Part shown: one piece after another, positions 55,127 to 64,000 of the stretch
Layout of the letters: each line of letters opens with the position of its first letter
How positions within the stretch are numbered: the stretch's first letter is position 1
Source of the DNA: Bin80 sp965209015
GTDB taxonomy: Bacteria; Bacteroidota; Rhodothermia; Rhodothermales; Bin80
NCBI GenBank assembly: GCA_965209015.1
Contig: OZ242367.1
Span: 62,001 to 126,000 of the forward strand
DNA length: 64,000 bases
Direction of reading: 5' to 3'
Translations under genes and position numbers: made by a program
The notes under the pieces: model-generated
What the model was told of the DNA's origin: nothing
The model's input: the letters and a program-made list of their open reading frames with translations, nothing else
The model's database searches: none

Positions 55127-57106
55127 AGTGCATATCAGAAAATTCTTCATTTTACGCATTTGAGGCATGATTTGGTACTCAGATGTCCATTTTGGACTCA
55201 TTTTGGGCTAAAAACGGCCTGTTTTGGCAAACTTTGACCTTGTCTCCGATGGCGAAGATTTTTCCGAAAAAAAAGTTGATTATTGGAATCTGTATGCGTA
55301 AAATCCCACTTTGGGACCATTATTCTGGGTTTTTTGCTCATTTTGCCCTAAATCGCTCCAAAGCATCAAAATCTTCGACACCATTTTTCCTAATTTTTCA
55401 TGCGACAACCTTTCGACGACACGCCCACGTTGGGTGTGATTCCCATTGAACAAATTGAGTTTAACCTCAGATCCAAGGATGATACGCCCCGGGTTTTGCG
55501 TACACTCCAAGAGTTGTGGATGAACGAACCCCTTCGGATGGCGCTCCTCCTCCTTCTTCAACGCAAGACCGGGAAGCAGACCAACCAGTAAGTGGGATGA
55601 GTTACTGGCGCACCTTCGTGTTCGCGACACTGAAACAAGCGCTCCATTGTAACTTTAAGCGGCTGACCGACATGCCAATCATCATGAACTCATTCGCCAG
55701 ATGTTGCAACATGATGTAGATGCGTTTGCAAAAAAAGTCTATTACAGTACCCAAAGCGTCATTGACAATGTATCCCTGATCACCGAGGAGATCTGGGTCA
55801 AAGAGAATCAACTGGTCGTGGAGTTCGGACATGAGATCTTGGGCATCTCGTCCAGCGATCCGATTGAAACGCGCTGTGACTCGTACATGGTGGAGTCCCA
55901 TGTTTGGTTTCCCATGGATGTGCGTCTACTGTTGGATGCGGTGCTCTACTATTTGCTCTGGGCCATGCGTGCATGGAGTGTGTTTGATTTACATGCGTAT
56001 GGAATCACAGGTTGGCGTCAGTTCTGTTATCTGCGGGACAGCTTGAAGAAAGCACATCGGCGCGTGGATACAGCGAAAAGTATTCAAGCATCCTAAGGCC
56101 GTCAAGAACTATCTTGAATTGGCTCTCAAGCGGATCCGGAAGTGTGACAAAACCCTTGAGAAGCTCCTGGAAGTGTCCCCCGACTCCCCACGGACTGCTC
56201 GCTTAAAGAGAGCTTCTGCAATGGCTCATAAGCTTTTAGATCAAGTGGTACGGCGTTTGGTGCAGGGGGAAAGGATTCCCACTGAGGAGAAGATTTATTC
56301 CTTACATGCCCCGTATACTCGGTGGATCAAGAAAGGTAAACATGGACCCAAGGAGGTGGAGTTAGGGGTTCCCGTGTCCATCGTAGAAAGTACAAGTCGT
56401 TTGATCATGATGTGGAAGATCTTGTGGACGGGAAAGGATGTTGATGTGGCCGTAGACTTCGCACGGGAGTGTGTGGGGAGCTATTCTAATGTGATCTCCA
56501 TGAGCTTTGACCGGGGATTCAGTTCCACGGACAACATAGAGGAGTTAGACACAATCTTGGACCATGCAGTGATGCCAAAGAGGATGACACATAAACAGGC
56601 GGATCAGGAACGGGAGTCTGCCCCGGAGTTTTCCGATCGTCGTCAGGTACATGCGCAGGTAGAGTCAAGGATCAACTGTCTGGAACAGCATGGTGGGAGA
56701 TCGGATCCGAACCAAAGGGAGAAAAGAAGGATTTACCCGTACGGTGGGCACCTCCGTGGTCGCTACCTATCTATGTCGGATTGGGGATGTGCTGATGAAG
56801 CGTAGCCAAGTACGGAAGGCGGCATAGCCTCTTGTTCCAACCTTAAGGCAAGTTTGAATCTACTCCATCACGGGAGGGGTTCGAGGTATGTTCGGGAGAT
56901 GGGAATCTGTGCCTGAGCAGGCTTTTTCAACACAAATAGCACCCCAATCGTACCAATTTATCCGCTATTTTTTGACTCATCTCAAGGGGGAAATAAGAAA
57001 ATGGGAGAGGGGAGAACCCTAAAAGTGAATCAATCCAACCATTTTGACCCAAAACCAGTCAATATACCCTGATCAGCGAAAATCGGGAGGGGGGCGGTCA
57101 AGCACT
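55127..57106 (+). mobile_element. ISNCY-type insertion sequence (about 1.98 kb)
   Basis: The element begins AGTGC and ends GCACT and is flanked by ATCT on both sides (55123-55126 and 57107-57110), a 4-bp target duplication. Removing the element and one ATCT reunites the flanks to match the intact giant gene at the same length (GGGCT-ATCT-ATATCTGTG against GGGCTACGGAGATCTGTG). The interior encodes a broken ISNCY-family transposase. Confidence 0.8.
55400..56827 (+). pseudogene. ISNCY-family transposase, several frameshifts
   Basis: Fragments follow the family order: MRQPFDDTPTLGVIPIEQIE (N-terminus, 55400-55591); SYWRTFVFATLKQALHCNF (55606-55660); MLQHDVDAFAKKVYYSTQSV onward (55701-56096); then 56119-56805 with TEEKIYSLHAPYTRWIKKGK, VELGVPVSIV, ISMSFDRGFSSTDN and RESAPEFSDRRQVHAQVESR. 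The C-terminus (FTRTVGTSVVATYLCRIGDV) is in yet another frame, ending at TAG 56825-56827. At least four frame changes make it inactive. Confidence 0.82.
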
Positions 57107-57404
57107 ATCTATATCTGTGTCCCGGCGGAGAACCCGATTCCACCCAGGGTCAATGTCCTCGCATCTGGATGCCGGTCAATCCGAATGGCCGCCGGTGGAT
57201 CTCCCTCGGGATCGCTATACCCAAAGTCATATACGACAGGCGAGTATGGCGTGTCCTCCTTGGTGGTGATCGTAGCATCTTGGGCCACAGGAAACGATTC
57301 ATCATCGGTGATGGTCAGTGTCACATCCGTAGGATCTGTCACACCCTGCGCATTCATAGACCTTCCTTGCACCTGTACGATCTTGTCTGGTGCATTTACT
57401 TCGT
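57107..57404 (-). pseudogene. right fragment of a third giant-family gene
   Basis: The minus strand encodes the end of a Calx-beta module (NAPDKIVQVQGRSMNAQGVT) and the start of the cadherin-like domain (FPVAQDATITTKEDTPYSP, DFGYSDPEGDP, TLGGIGFSAGTQI). It matches giant-gene positions about 41627-41945 with substitutions and continues into the 47-bp fragment across the ISNCY element. Similarity ends near 57404. Confidence 0.85.
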
Positions 57405-57595
57405 TTGGACTATGGATGATATCAGACATGTTCAACCTTTACGAAGCTGGATAGGTAGAGTCAAACGCTGGCTTTCTCATGGGTGGTGGTTGAGGCAAGA
57501 GATTCTCACATGCCGCAGAAGCAGGTGTTCCCACGGCACACACAAAATTCTTCCGCTTTCTTTAGATTCTAAGCCGCTGAGCCACTCTGGATACC

Positions 57596-60500
57596 CTACT
57601 TCATCAGCGTCATGCGACCTGTCTTCTGATATTTGGTCTCCGATCCTACCGCAATCATCCGATATAGATAAGTCCCTGATCCAAGCTGAGTGGCATTCAA
57701 TTCAATGGTCTGATTTGCACCCGCATTAAACGTTTGTGCGGATAACTCAATTAATTTACGTCCCATCACATCCAGGACCTGCAGCGTCACCTGTGCCCTC
57801 TCAGGAAGATCAAACTGGATCCTTGTCGACGGATTGAATGGATTCGGATAGTTCCCATGGAGATGAAACTCTGTCGGAAGCTCGTCCGGCGCCTGTACAT
57901 CCGTCGTCGTATCATCATCGGTAATTGTGAGTTCTACATCCGTAGGATTAGTGATTCCATGCGTATTCGTCGCGGTGCCCTGCACTTGCACGGTTTTGTC
58001 TGGCGCATCCAAATCGTTATCGATCGTCGTAATGGTCACCAACCCGGTGCTCTCGGTCTCCCCTTCTGCAATCGTCAGTGTATTGTCACTCAGTGTATAA
58101 TCCGACTCTGTTGCAGGGGAGGTTGGGTCCATCGTGATTGTGATCGTGGTTTCTACACTGGACGCATGGCTGAGTGTGGCGGTCACAGTTGAAATCTCTT
58201 CATTTTCAGAGATAGAAGTGGGTGAGAGACTGAGCGTCACGATCGGCGATTCCTCGTCATCGGTAATGGTTAGTTCCACCGCATCGGGATCTGTTACCCC
58301 TTGGGTATTTTGTGTCGCCCCCTGCACCAGAACCGTTTTATCTGGTGCATCCACAGGATTGTCCACCGAGGTGATTGTCACGTCTCCCGTGCTTTCAGTT
58401 GTCCCCGCCGCAATCGTGAGGGTGCTCCTACTCAGCGTATAGTCCGACTCTGTTGCCGGGGAGGTTGGGTCCACCGCAATCGTGATTGTGATCTCTTCGG
58501 TGGACACCCGACTAAGCATGGCGGTCACGGTGGTCGTCTCTGCATTTTCGCCGATGGAGGTGGAGGAAAGATTGAGGGTTAACGTCGGCATAGCATCATC
58601 GTCGATGATCGTAAGACTGGTTCCGGTTACCATCACATCATTCACCGTGCTGGTTCCCGTGATCATCACGGTCTCGTTCGGCTCGTCCACAGTATCCGAA
58701 GTAGGCGTCAGCGTGAACGTCCCGGTGGCAGACAGGGTGTTCGCCTGAATGCTGATCGTAAAATCGGAGACTGCGGCAAAGTCGGTTCCTGCGGTCGCGG
58801 TGCCCGATCCCACAGAGACCGTCACCGGTGTGGCGGTAGACTGTAGGACATTTAATGTACCGGTTACCGTTACTTCGGTATCCCCATCCTCTTCCCCAAT
58901 GACACTGGGATTTATACTTAACGTAACCGAGAAATCAGGGCAGGCAGTGAGACTGGGGGGGGCAATAGTGATATTCTCCTGATTAAATATTTCGGCAGAG
59001 ACACAGGTAAGGGGATTATTACTCAAGGTAACTTCAAGACTTGCCTCAACATCATCAAACAGATCTGGATGTAGACTCGTGAGAGCGTTGTTATGAAGGT
59101 TGAGCCGACTTAAGCTGGTGAGTCCATCAAACAGATCTGAATGCAGACTCGTGAGAGTGTTGCCAGCAAGGTCAAGAGTCTCTAAGTTGGTCAATCCATC
59201 AAACAGATCTGGATGTAGATCCGTGAGAGCGTTATTCTGAAAAGAGATCGAAATTAAGCTGGTGAGTCCCTCAAACAGATCTTGGTGTGGATCCGTGAGA
59301 GCGTTGTTATGAAGGTTGAGCCGACTTAAGCTGGTGAGTCCCTCAAACAGATCTGGATGCAGACTCGTGAGAGTGTTGCCAGCAAGGCCAAGAGTCTCTA
59401 AGTTGGTCAATCCATCAAACAGATCTGGATGTAGATCCGTGAGATCGTTATTCTGAAAAGAGAGTGAAATTAAGCTGGTGAGTCCCTCAAACAGATCTTG
59501 GTGTGGATCCGTGAGAGCGTTGTCATGAAGGTTGAGCCGACTTAAGCTGGTGAGTCCATCAAACAGATCTGGATGCAGACTCGTGAGAGTGTTGCCAGCA
59601 AGGTCAAGAGTCTCTAAGTTGGTCAATCCATCAAACAGATCTTGATGTAGATCCGTGAGAGCATTATTCTGAAAAGAGATCGAAATTAAGCTGGTGAGTC
59701 CATCAAACAGATCTTGGTGTGGATCCGTGAGATCGTTGTTATGAAACAAGAGATTCTCCAAGCTGGTGAGTCCCTCAAATAGATCTTCGTGTAGATCCGT
59801 GAGAGCGTTGCTATTAAGGTGGAGGGTCTTTAATTTTTCGAGTCCATCAAACAGATCTTGATGTGGATCCGTGAGAGCGTTGTGCTGAAGAATGAGGGTC
59901 TCTAAGTTGGTCAATCCCTCAAACAGATCTTGATGTAGATCCGTGAGAGAATTACTATTAAGGTGGAGGGTCTTTAAGTTTTCGAGTCCCTCAAACAGAT
60001 CTTGATGTAGATCCGTGAAAGAGTTGCCAAAAAGCCAGAGGATTTGTAAGTTTTCGAGTCCATCAAACAGATCTTGATGTAAATCCGTGAGAGCGCTGTT
60101 CTGGAGAGTCAGGCTCTCTAAGTTGGTGAGTCCATCAAACAGATCTTGGTTTAAACTCCCGAGAGGGTTGTCATTAAGCCGTAAGATCTCTAAGTTGGTG
60201 AGTCCATTGAAATCACCAGACCTCAGTTCTGTAATACCCTTATTACTAAGAGTTAAATCAACAACATTCGTTAAATCTTCACTCGTGACCTCATCACAAA
60301 ACTCAGTCCTTGTTATCTGATCCAAAATCGTGTCTCTCACAACCTCGGTTCGAGAACAGATTCCGCCCCTCAAATTGAGCACTTTCTGATCCATAAAATC
60401 CAACACATCATTCCCAGCTGCATCCCGAAGCTTGGCACCCGACTCCGTTGGAGCCGTGTAGCTTACCTTTACCGTTCCCCTATCGGATGCGATCACAGGA

Positions 60501-60781
60501 CTGCTTAATGTGAGGGTCACCGTTTCCCCACTGACGGTCGGGGTGCCGATGAGCACTTGTTCTTCTTCGGATCCTCCGCTGGGGGTTTTCTTGACCGTGA
60601 AAGCAGAATTGGTCAGGCCGCTGACAGAAGCAAGGCCCTCATTAAAGTTCACCACCAAGGTGGTCTCATTCACCGTTGCAGAGGAAACAGCAGGAGGAGT
60701 GGTATCTTGTGCCCACAACGAGCTTGGAAATACTAAGATGAGGATCAGGATAGAGCGATACGACAAAATCTTACCTCCCAT
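57596..60781 (-). CDS. LRR/Calx-beta surface protein with T9SS type A sorting domain
   Basis: 1061 residues. Signal peptide MGGKILSYRSILILILVFPS (cleaved after LWAQ), one SwmB-like domain (about 27-140), about 17 leucine-rich repeats of 24 residues with the consensus LTxLHxDLFDGLTNLExLxL, three Calx-beta-like modules, then a C-terminal T9SS sorting domain of about 85 residues with the hallmark NYPNPFNPSTRIQFDLPE and the final GTYLYRMIAVGSETKYQKTG. The product should be exported by Sec, then by T9SS, and anchored or released at the cell surface. The first 220 codons are almost identical to the giant gene at 52480-53040. Confidence 0.93.
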   Translation of the reverse strand: MGGKILSYRSILILILVFPSSLWAQDTTPPAVSSATVNETTLVVNFNEGLASVSGLTNSAFTVKKTPSGGSEEEQVLIGTPTVSGETVTLTLSSPVIASDRGTVKVSYTAPTESGAKLRDAAGNDVLDFMDQKVLNLRGGICSRTEVVRDTILDQITRTEFCDEVTSEDLTNVVDLTLSNKGITELRSGDFNGLTNLEILRLNDNPLGSLNQDLFDGLTNLESLTLQNSALTDLHQDLFDGLENLQILWLFGNSFTDLHQDLFEGLENLKTLHLNSNSLTDLHQDLFEGLTNLETLILQHNALTDPHQDLFDGLEKLKTLHLNSNALTDLHEDLFEGLTSLENLLFHNNDLTDPHQDLFDGLTSLISISFQNNALTDLHQDLFDGLTNLETLDLAGNTLTSLHPDLFDGLTSLSRLNLHDNALTDPHQDLFEGLTSLISLSFQNNDLTDLHPDLFDGLTNLETLGLAGNTLTSLHPDLFEGLTSLSRLNLHNNALTDPHQDLFEGLTSLISISFQNNALTDLHPDLFDGLTNLETLDLAGNTLTSLHSDLFDGLTSLSRLNLHNNALTSLHPDLFDDVEASLEVTLSNNPLTCVSAEIFNQENITIAPPSLTACPDFSVTLSINPSVIGEEDGDTEVTVTGTLNVLQSTATPVTVSVGSGTATAGTDFAAVSDFTISIQANTLSATGTFTLTPTSDTVDEPNETVMITGTSTVNDVMVTGTSLTIIDDDAMPTLTLNLSSTSIGENAETTTVTAMLSRVSTEEITITIAVDPTSPATESDYTLSRSTLTIAAGTTESTGDVTITSVDNPVDAPDKTVLVQGATQNTQGVTDPDAVELTITDDEESPIVTLSLSPTSISENEEISTVTATLSHASSVETTITITMDPTSPATESDYTLSDNTLTIAEGETESTGLVTITTIDNDLDAPDKTVQVQGTATNTHGITNPTDVELTITDDDTTTDVQAPDELPTEFHLHGNYPNPFNPSTRIQFDLPERAQVTLQVLDVMGRKLIELSAQTFNAGANQTIELNATQLGSGTYLYRMIAVGSETKYQKTGRMTLMK
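59045..59720 (-). repeat. 216-bp superrepeat (three LRRs per unit), about three tandem copies
   Basis: The phrase GCAGACTCGTGAGAGTGTTG recurs near 59152, 59368 and 59584, exactly 216 bp apart, and the surrounding 72 codons repeat with it. The giant gene has this three-LRR unit only once (near 51849). The unit is in frame, so copy-number change alters protein length without stopping translation. Confidence 0.88.
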
Positions 60782-60983
60782 TTTTTAACAAGGTAGTGCT
60801 TGCCAGCCCCTGTTTTTGACTTGGAGTGCTTTGGATGTCCTTACTGTGCACATTTTGTCAATATTTCAGAAGAAGTTGCCTGCCGATTCAGGCTGTCTCA
60901 CTAAGCATTTATTTGTTTGAGACCACTTCCGATTGAATTATGTGTTTCGTTGTTTGTTTCATGTCATGGGTTGATCGGGAGTT
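60782..60983. other. upstream region of the T9SS-sorted LRR gene
   Basis: About 200 bp holding the presumed promoter of the minus-strand LRR gene. Parts resemble the sequence upstream of the signal peptide in the giant gene (CATTTTGT...ATTTCAG against CATTTTGTGTCTACTTTCAG), showing that the duplication included the 5' flank. Confidence 0.5.
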
Positions 60984-62120
60984 GTGAGGTATAATGGAAA
61001 AAACGAGCGCATACTTTCTCCGTTCAAGTGCTATTCATCCATTATACATACATGCCGATGCGATCCTCTGTACATTGATCTGGATGCTCATTCCAGTACC
61101 TGCACGCTGGCAGCCATGGACCCTTCGGGGCAGGTAGTCGCCACCCGGCACTTTTCCACTTCGGAGAAGGCGCTGATTCAGCAGGTGACCGAACTTCCAG
61201 AGAAACGTAAATTCATATGTGTAGAAGAATGTAATCTGGCAGGTTGGATCGCTGAGGTTCTACGCCCACATGTGACTGACTTGATCGTGTGCGACCCTCT
61301 ACAAAACTTGCTCATTCATCGGGGGCACAGAAAGGATGATCTTACGGATGCAATCAACCTCAGCCGCTTGCTACGATGAGGCGAATTGAATCAGGTCTAT
61401 CCTACAGACGAGATTCACCGAGCGGATTTCAAGATTGCAACTCAGGAGTATTTAAAGCACCAGAAAAAGCTGACTCAGATAAAAAATCAACTCAAAGCGA
61501 AATATCCGCAGGCGGGCGTGTGAAATAGATCTGGAACCAGCGTCTTTCACAGGACTGAGCACAAGAACGTTCTGAATCAACGACCGACCGATGAGCGGCG
61601 ACGCATCTTTGATCTCCACTACGCGAATCTGGATCATGCAACCGCAATGATGAAGACCTCCCTTGCGACGATGGTGGATCTGGGGAACCGATCCCCAGAG
61701 ATTGTCCGATTCCAGTGCATCCCCGGCATTGGCAAGGTAGGAGCACACCGATTCAGTGCATTCATCCAAACGCCATTCCGGTTTGCCACCAAGCAAAAGC
61801 TGTGGCGCTACTGTGGACTCGGGATTCGTATGCGCGAGAGTGCAGGGAAGAAGGTGACGGGGCTCCATCTGGACCATACCGGGATCCGTGCACTGAAAGC
61901 AGTGAGCTATCGGTGCTGGATGACATCTTTACAAACCAAAAAACCGAACGAGGTCGCGTCATTTTACAGCGCCTCGCTCCAACGCACAGGGAATGAGACC
62001 TCTGCACATCTAACTACCCAACGGAAGGTTCTGACCGTACTCTGGACTATTTGGAAACAGGATGTAGACCATAACCCAAACCTTTTTGACGTACACCAGC
62101 GCTCTGGAGTGACCACATAG
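60984..62120 (+). pseudogene. IS110-family transposase with two in-frame TGA codons
   Basis: A single frame encodes the N-terminal DEDD (RuvC-like) domain (YIDLDAHSSTCTLAAMDPSG, FICVEECNLAGWIAEVL, HRKDDLTDAINLSRLLR) and the C-terminal transposase_20 region (VRFQCIPGIGKVGAHRFSAF, FATKQKLWRYCGLGIRMRES). It is interrupted by TGA at 61377-61379 and 61521-61523 without a change of frame. Both could derive from CGA. The start is uncertain; the first strand of the fold begins near 61063. No ends were identified. Confidence 0.82.
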
Positions 62121-62655
62121 ACGGTGTGAACTCTATCGTGTTTCGCAACGGATGCTTGCGGATTTGGGTTTTGCTGAGTATGCTCTAAAATTCATCTAAC
62201 TCCACGGTGTGGAAGTTCAATAGTGAGGTTGGCAACTTAGCAGATGTGCCCCATAAGACGTTGGCGCTCCGTTGATTGAGACGCCCATAAACGAGTTTGG
62301 CAAAATCGCTCATATCCTTTCGTCTGGTAAATCCTAAACAAGCAAACCGAAGCGATACACGAATGGAATTCATCGTGACACTTGACGTCTAACCCTGGTT
62401 CCGAAAGATGCGCCCTGCAAAATTTCACACATTTTGTTGCATGGTCAAGGAATATGTGTGAAACTTAGTTTTTCAAACGAGTTGTTTTCTCATGGACATG
62501 CCTGAGAGTTCAATGCGGTAGAGAAGATGCACGAGTTAATACGAGATGTCATCAGCGACCGTGGGATTCGCCATGGACGGGTGCAAGTATTCAACGGGCA
62601 ACTGGCTTATTGCAATGGTGAATATTTCGGAATTTGAATACCTAAAGAAAGCTTC
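62121..62655. other. region between transposase remnants, no supported gene
   Basis: About 535 bp with short frames only. An inverted repeat TTTCACACAT/ATGTGTGAAA near 62425-62463 could be an old element end. Nothing else was recognised. Confidence 0.4.
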
Positions 62656-62783
62656 ATGTTGCATTTGGCTGAGGGGCTGATCTGCTCTAGGATTCATCGT
62701 TTTTTGGTCACAAACGAGGGGACAGGGGGCTCCGAATTTTGTGTGTTTGGAGTATTGACAATTCAACAAACCCAGGAGAATTC

Positions 62784-63213
62784 CATGTCCCTTACCAAGA
62801 AGCTACGCGGTTTTTATATTTCCTGTCGACAGGAGTTGTTTGCTTATATGGAACGGGACTATGGCGTTTTGCCTAAACGATTCAGGAAGTTGTTATTATG
62901 GTTTGAGTTGGTGTGTGTGTGGAGGAACATCTGCCCCGCCCCCAGCCTTGTTCGGTGGGACGCCCGCTTGCACACCAGGTTTGCCTTACACGGTCGTTTT
63001 TGGCCAAGATAGCATTGAATACTCCGACAACTTCCGGGTTGCGGGAGTGCCTTCTATCGAATGTTTTGCTCCGGTCCCTATGTGGTTGGTCCCGGTCGTG
63101 TGATGTACCGAGCGCACCCGCGTTTTCTCGAGCTTTTCAGTAATTTGCGACGTCGAAGTTGCCGACCCGGATGCATGAAGCCTTGATCAAACAGGGGTAT
63201 GCGAGGGAGTTGG
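62784..63213 (+). pseudogene. second copy of the unassigned DDE transposase, N-terminal remnant
   Basis: It matches 54214-54640 closely (MSLTKKLRGFYISCRQELFA, then SVGRPLAHQVCLTRSFLAKI). The frame shifts at a GTGTGTGTGTGG run near 62920, where this copy has an extra GT compared with the other, and again at CAGTAATTTGCG near 63140 (CCAGGAATTTGCG in the other copy). The similarity ends at about 63213. Its flank up to 62656 resembles the 5' region of the other copy, but the terminal repeat is missing. Confidence 0.8.
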
Positions 63214-63304
63214 TCATAAGCGCTAACTTATTTATGATCAGCTATTGTTGTAGTTATGTGGAATCAACTAAATTGGTTGAAATTGATGAGTCAAACCGTT
63301 ACTA

Positions 63305-63941
63305 CGGCGCCTACCGATGAGAATTGAAGTGTATTGCCATCGTTTTTACCCGACAACTGGAGGGATCTGGCCGTGAACACAGGTGCTCTGCATGGATTAT
63401 GCGAGGACAAGGCTCCAGAGACTCTCCTCCGTACGTTTCTAATCCACTTAGGGTGTAGACATTCGCTACGAGAAACCGTTGTACGAGCCCGTCAGGCAAA
63501 TCTGGCAGGACTCTCTGATGTTGCGTTGCTAAGCATTTACACAAATCTCAAAACTGGCTCTATGCACTTTTTACAGAACTATTTGAGAATCCGAGGCACA
63601 ACATTCGGGCATTTGATGCCACTGTGGTCAATTAACCTGGGAAAACCAAGTCTCTGTGGCGGATTCATTACAGCGTAACCCTCCCCTCGTTTTGATGTGA
63701 TTTCTTTCAGCTTGCGCCGACCAAGGGGGTGGGAATCAGCGAATCATTCAAGCAATTTCCGATTCACGCTAAGGATTATATTCTGACTGACCGTGGGGGG
63801 CAGCATGTAGCGAAGTTGGGAGGATATATTATTGTTCGCGTAAATACGGGGACACTTCATTTCACGACAAGGCCCGACCAAACTTTTGAACTGCTGAGTA
63901 GGGTAGAGTCAATCACTCGCATCGGTGCGGTTGGCGAGTAG
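63305..63941 (+). pseudogene. IS4-family transposase remnants
   Basis: 63334-63678 resembles the N-terminus of IS4-type transposases (WRDLAVNTGALHGLCEDKAP, HSLRETVVRARQANLAGLSDVAL). 63729-63941, in another frame, resembles the middle part (FPIHAKDYILTDRGGQHVAK, IIVRVNTGTLHF). Catalytic residues outside these blocks are not visible, and the gene may continue past the window end in broken form. Confidence 0.75.
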
Positions 63942-64000
63942 AATGGATATACTGAATCCACCCCCTGTAGCTGGACGGATTTGTGTACTCTGAAAAACGA

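Noticed and set aside
12665..61523. Alternative genetic code (TGA or TAG read as sense) to explain several in-frame stops
   Set aside because: Intact genes such as the MFS transporter (TGA) and the two-module DprA-like gene (TGA), and the M23 and TonB genes elsewhere, end at these codons in the right places, and one TAG is directly shown to be CAG in a sister copy.
62185..62428. Small minus-strand frames between IS110 and the DDE remnant
   Set aside because: No similarity recognised and two overlapping frames compete; probably non-coding debris.

Overview
The window looks like a chromosome segment from a Bacteroidota-type Gram-negative bacterium, most likely of the Rhodothermota/Balneolota side. 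The grounds are a type IX secretion (T9SS) C-terminal sorting domain, TonB-dependent receptors with an N-terminal carboxypeptidase-regulatory domain, DUF4249 and DUF3078 proteins, a DUF5117-type metalloprotease, and F-type ATP synthase genes split between two loci. The taxonomic call is inference; no rRNA is present.

Region 1 (1-31 kb) is mostly housekeeping. It holds a TonB receptor cut by the window edge, two tRNA-Ser genes, atpI-B-E-F-H-A-G, an atpZ/bactofilin/M23 peptidase/DUF721 cluster (ATP synthase assembly and cell envelope), TolC plus MlaC-like proteins, a peptidase M14 gene with recJ, an MFS transporter, DUF3078 and atpD-atpC. Two accessory stretches interrupt it. At 11.6-16.3 kb lies a TonB receptor/DUF4249 operon in which the receptor carries one in-frame amber codon and the DUF4249 lipoprotein is frameshifted exactly at a C9 tract. 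At 16.3-20.8 kb lie an ISL3-type element with a perfect 8-bp target duplication, an ImmA/IrrE metallopeptidase with a membrane partner, and a DNA methyltransferase-HNH gene split by a 156-bp MITE.

Region 2 (31.4-38.7 kb) is a plus-strand operon: a secreted zinc metalloprotease, then a RecQ helicase fused to a ComF-like phosphoribosyltransferase, then two DprA/SLOG-like proteins (one with two Rossmann modules, one with one) that are tandem paralogues and lack the usual DprA GSR and SGxAxGID signatures. This is my best candidate for a poorly described DNA-processing or defence system.

Region 3 (39.8-60.8 kb) holds two related surface-protein genes. The first, 4484 codons, has SwmB-like domains, leucine-rich repeats, 22 Calx-beta-like modules, a cadherin-like domain and a C-terminal outer-membrane barrel resembling an autotransporter. 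The second, 1061 codons, has an almost identical N-terminus but ends in a T9SS sorting domain. Remains of a third copy lie between them, split by an ISNCY-type element. In the giant gene, the ATG equivalent to the start of the small paralogue is out of frame because of a G-rich tract.

Region 4 (53-64 kb, around and after the paralogue) is a graveyard of insertion sequences (ISAzo13, ISNCY, IS110, IS4 and an unassigned DDE family), all with stops or frameshifts. Several breaks look like C-to-T nonsense changes (CAG to TAG, CGA to TGA), consistent with decay rather than recoding.
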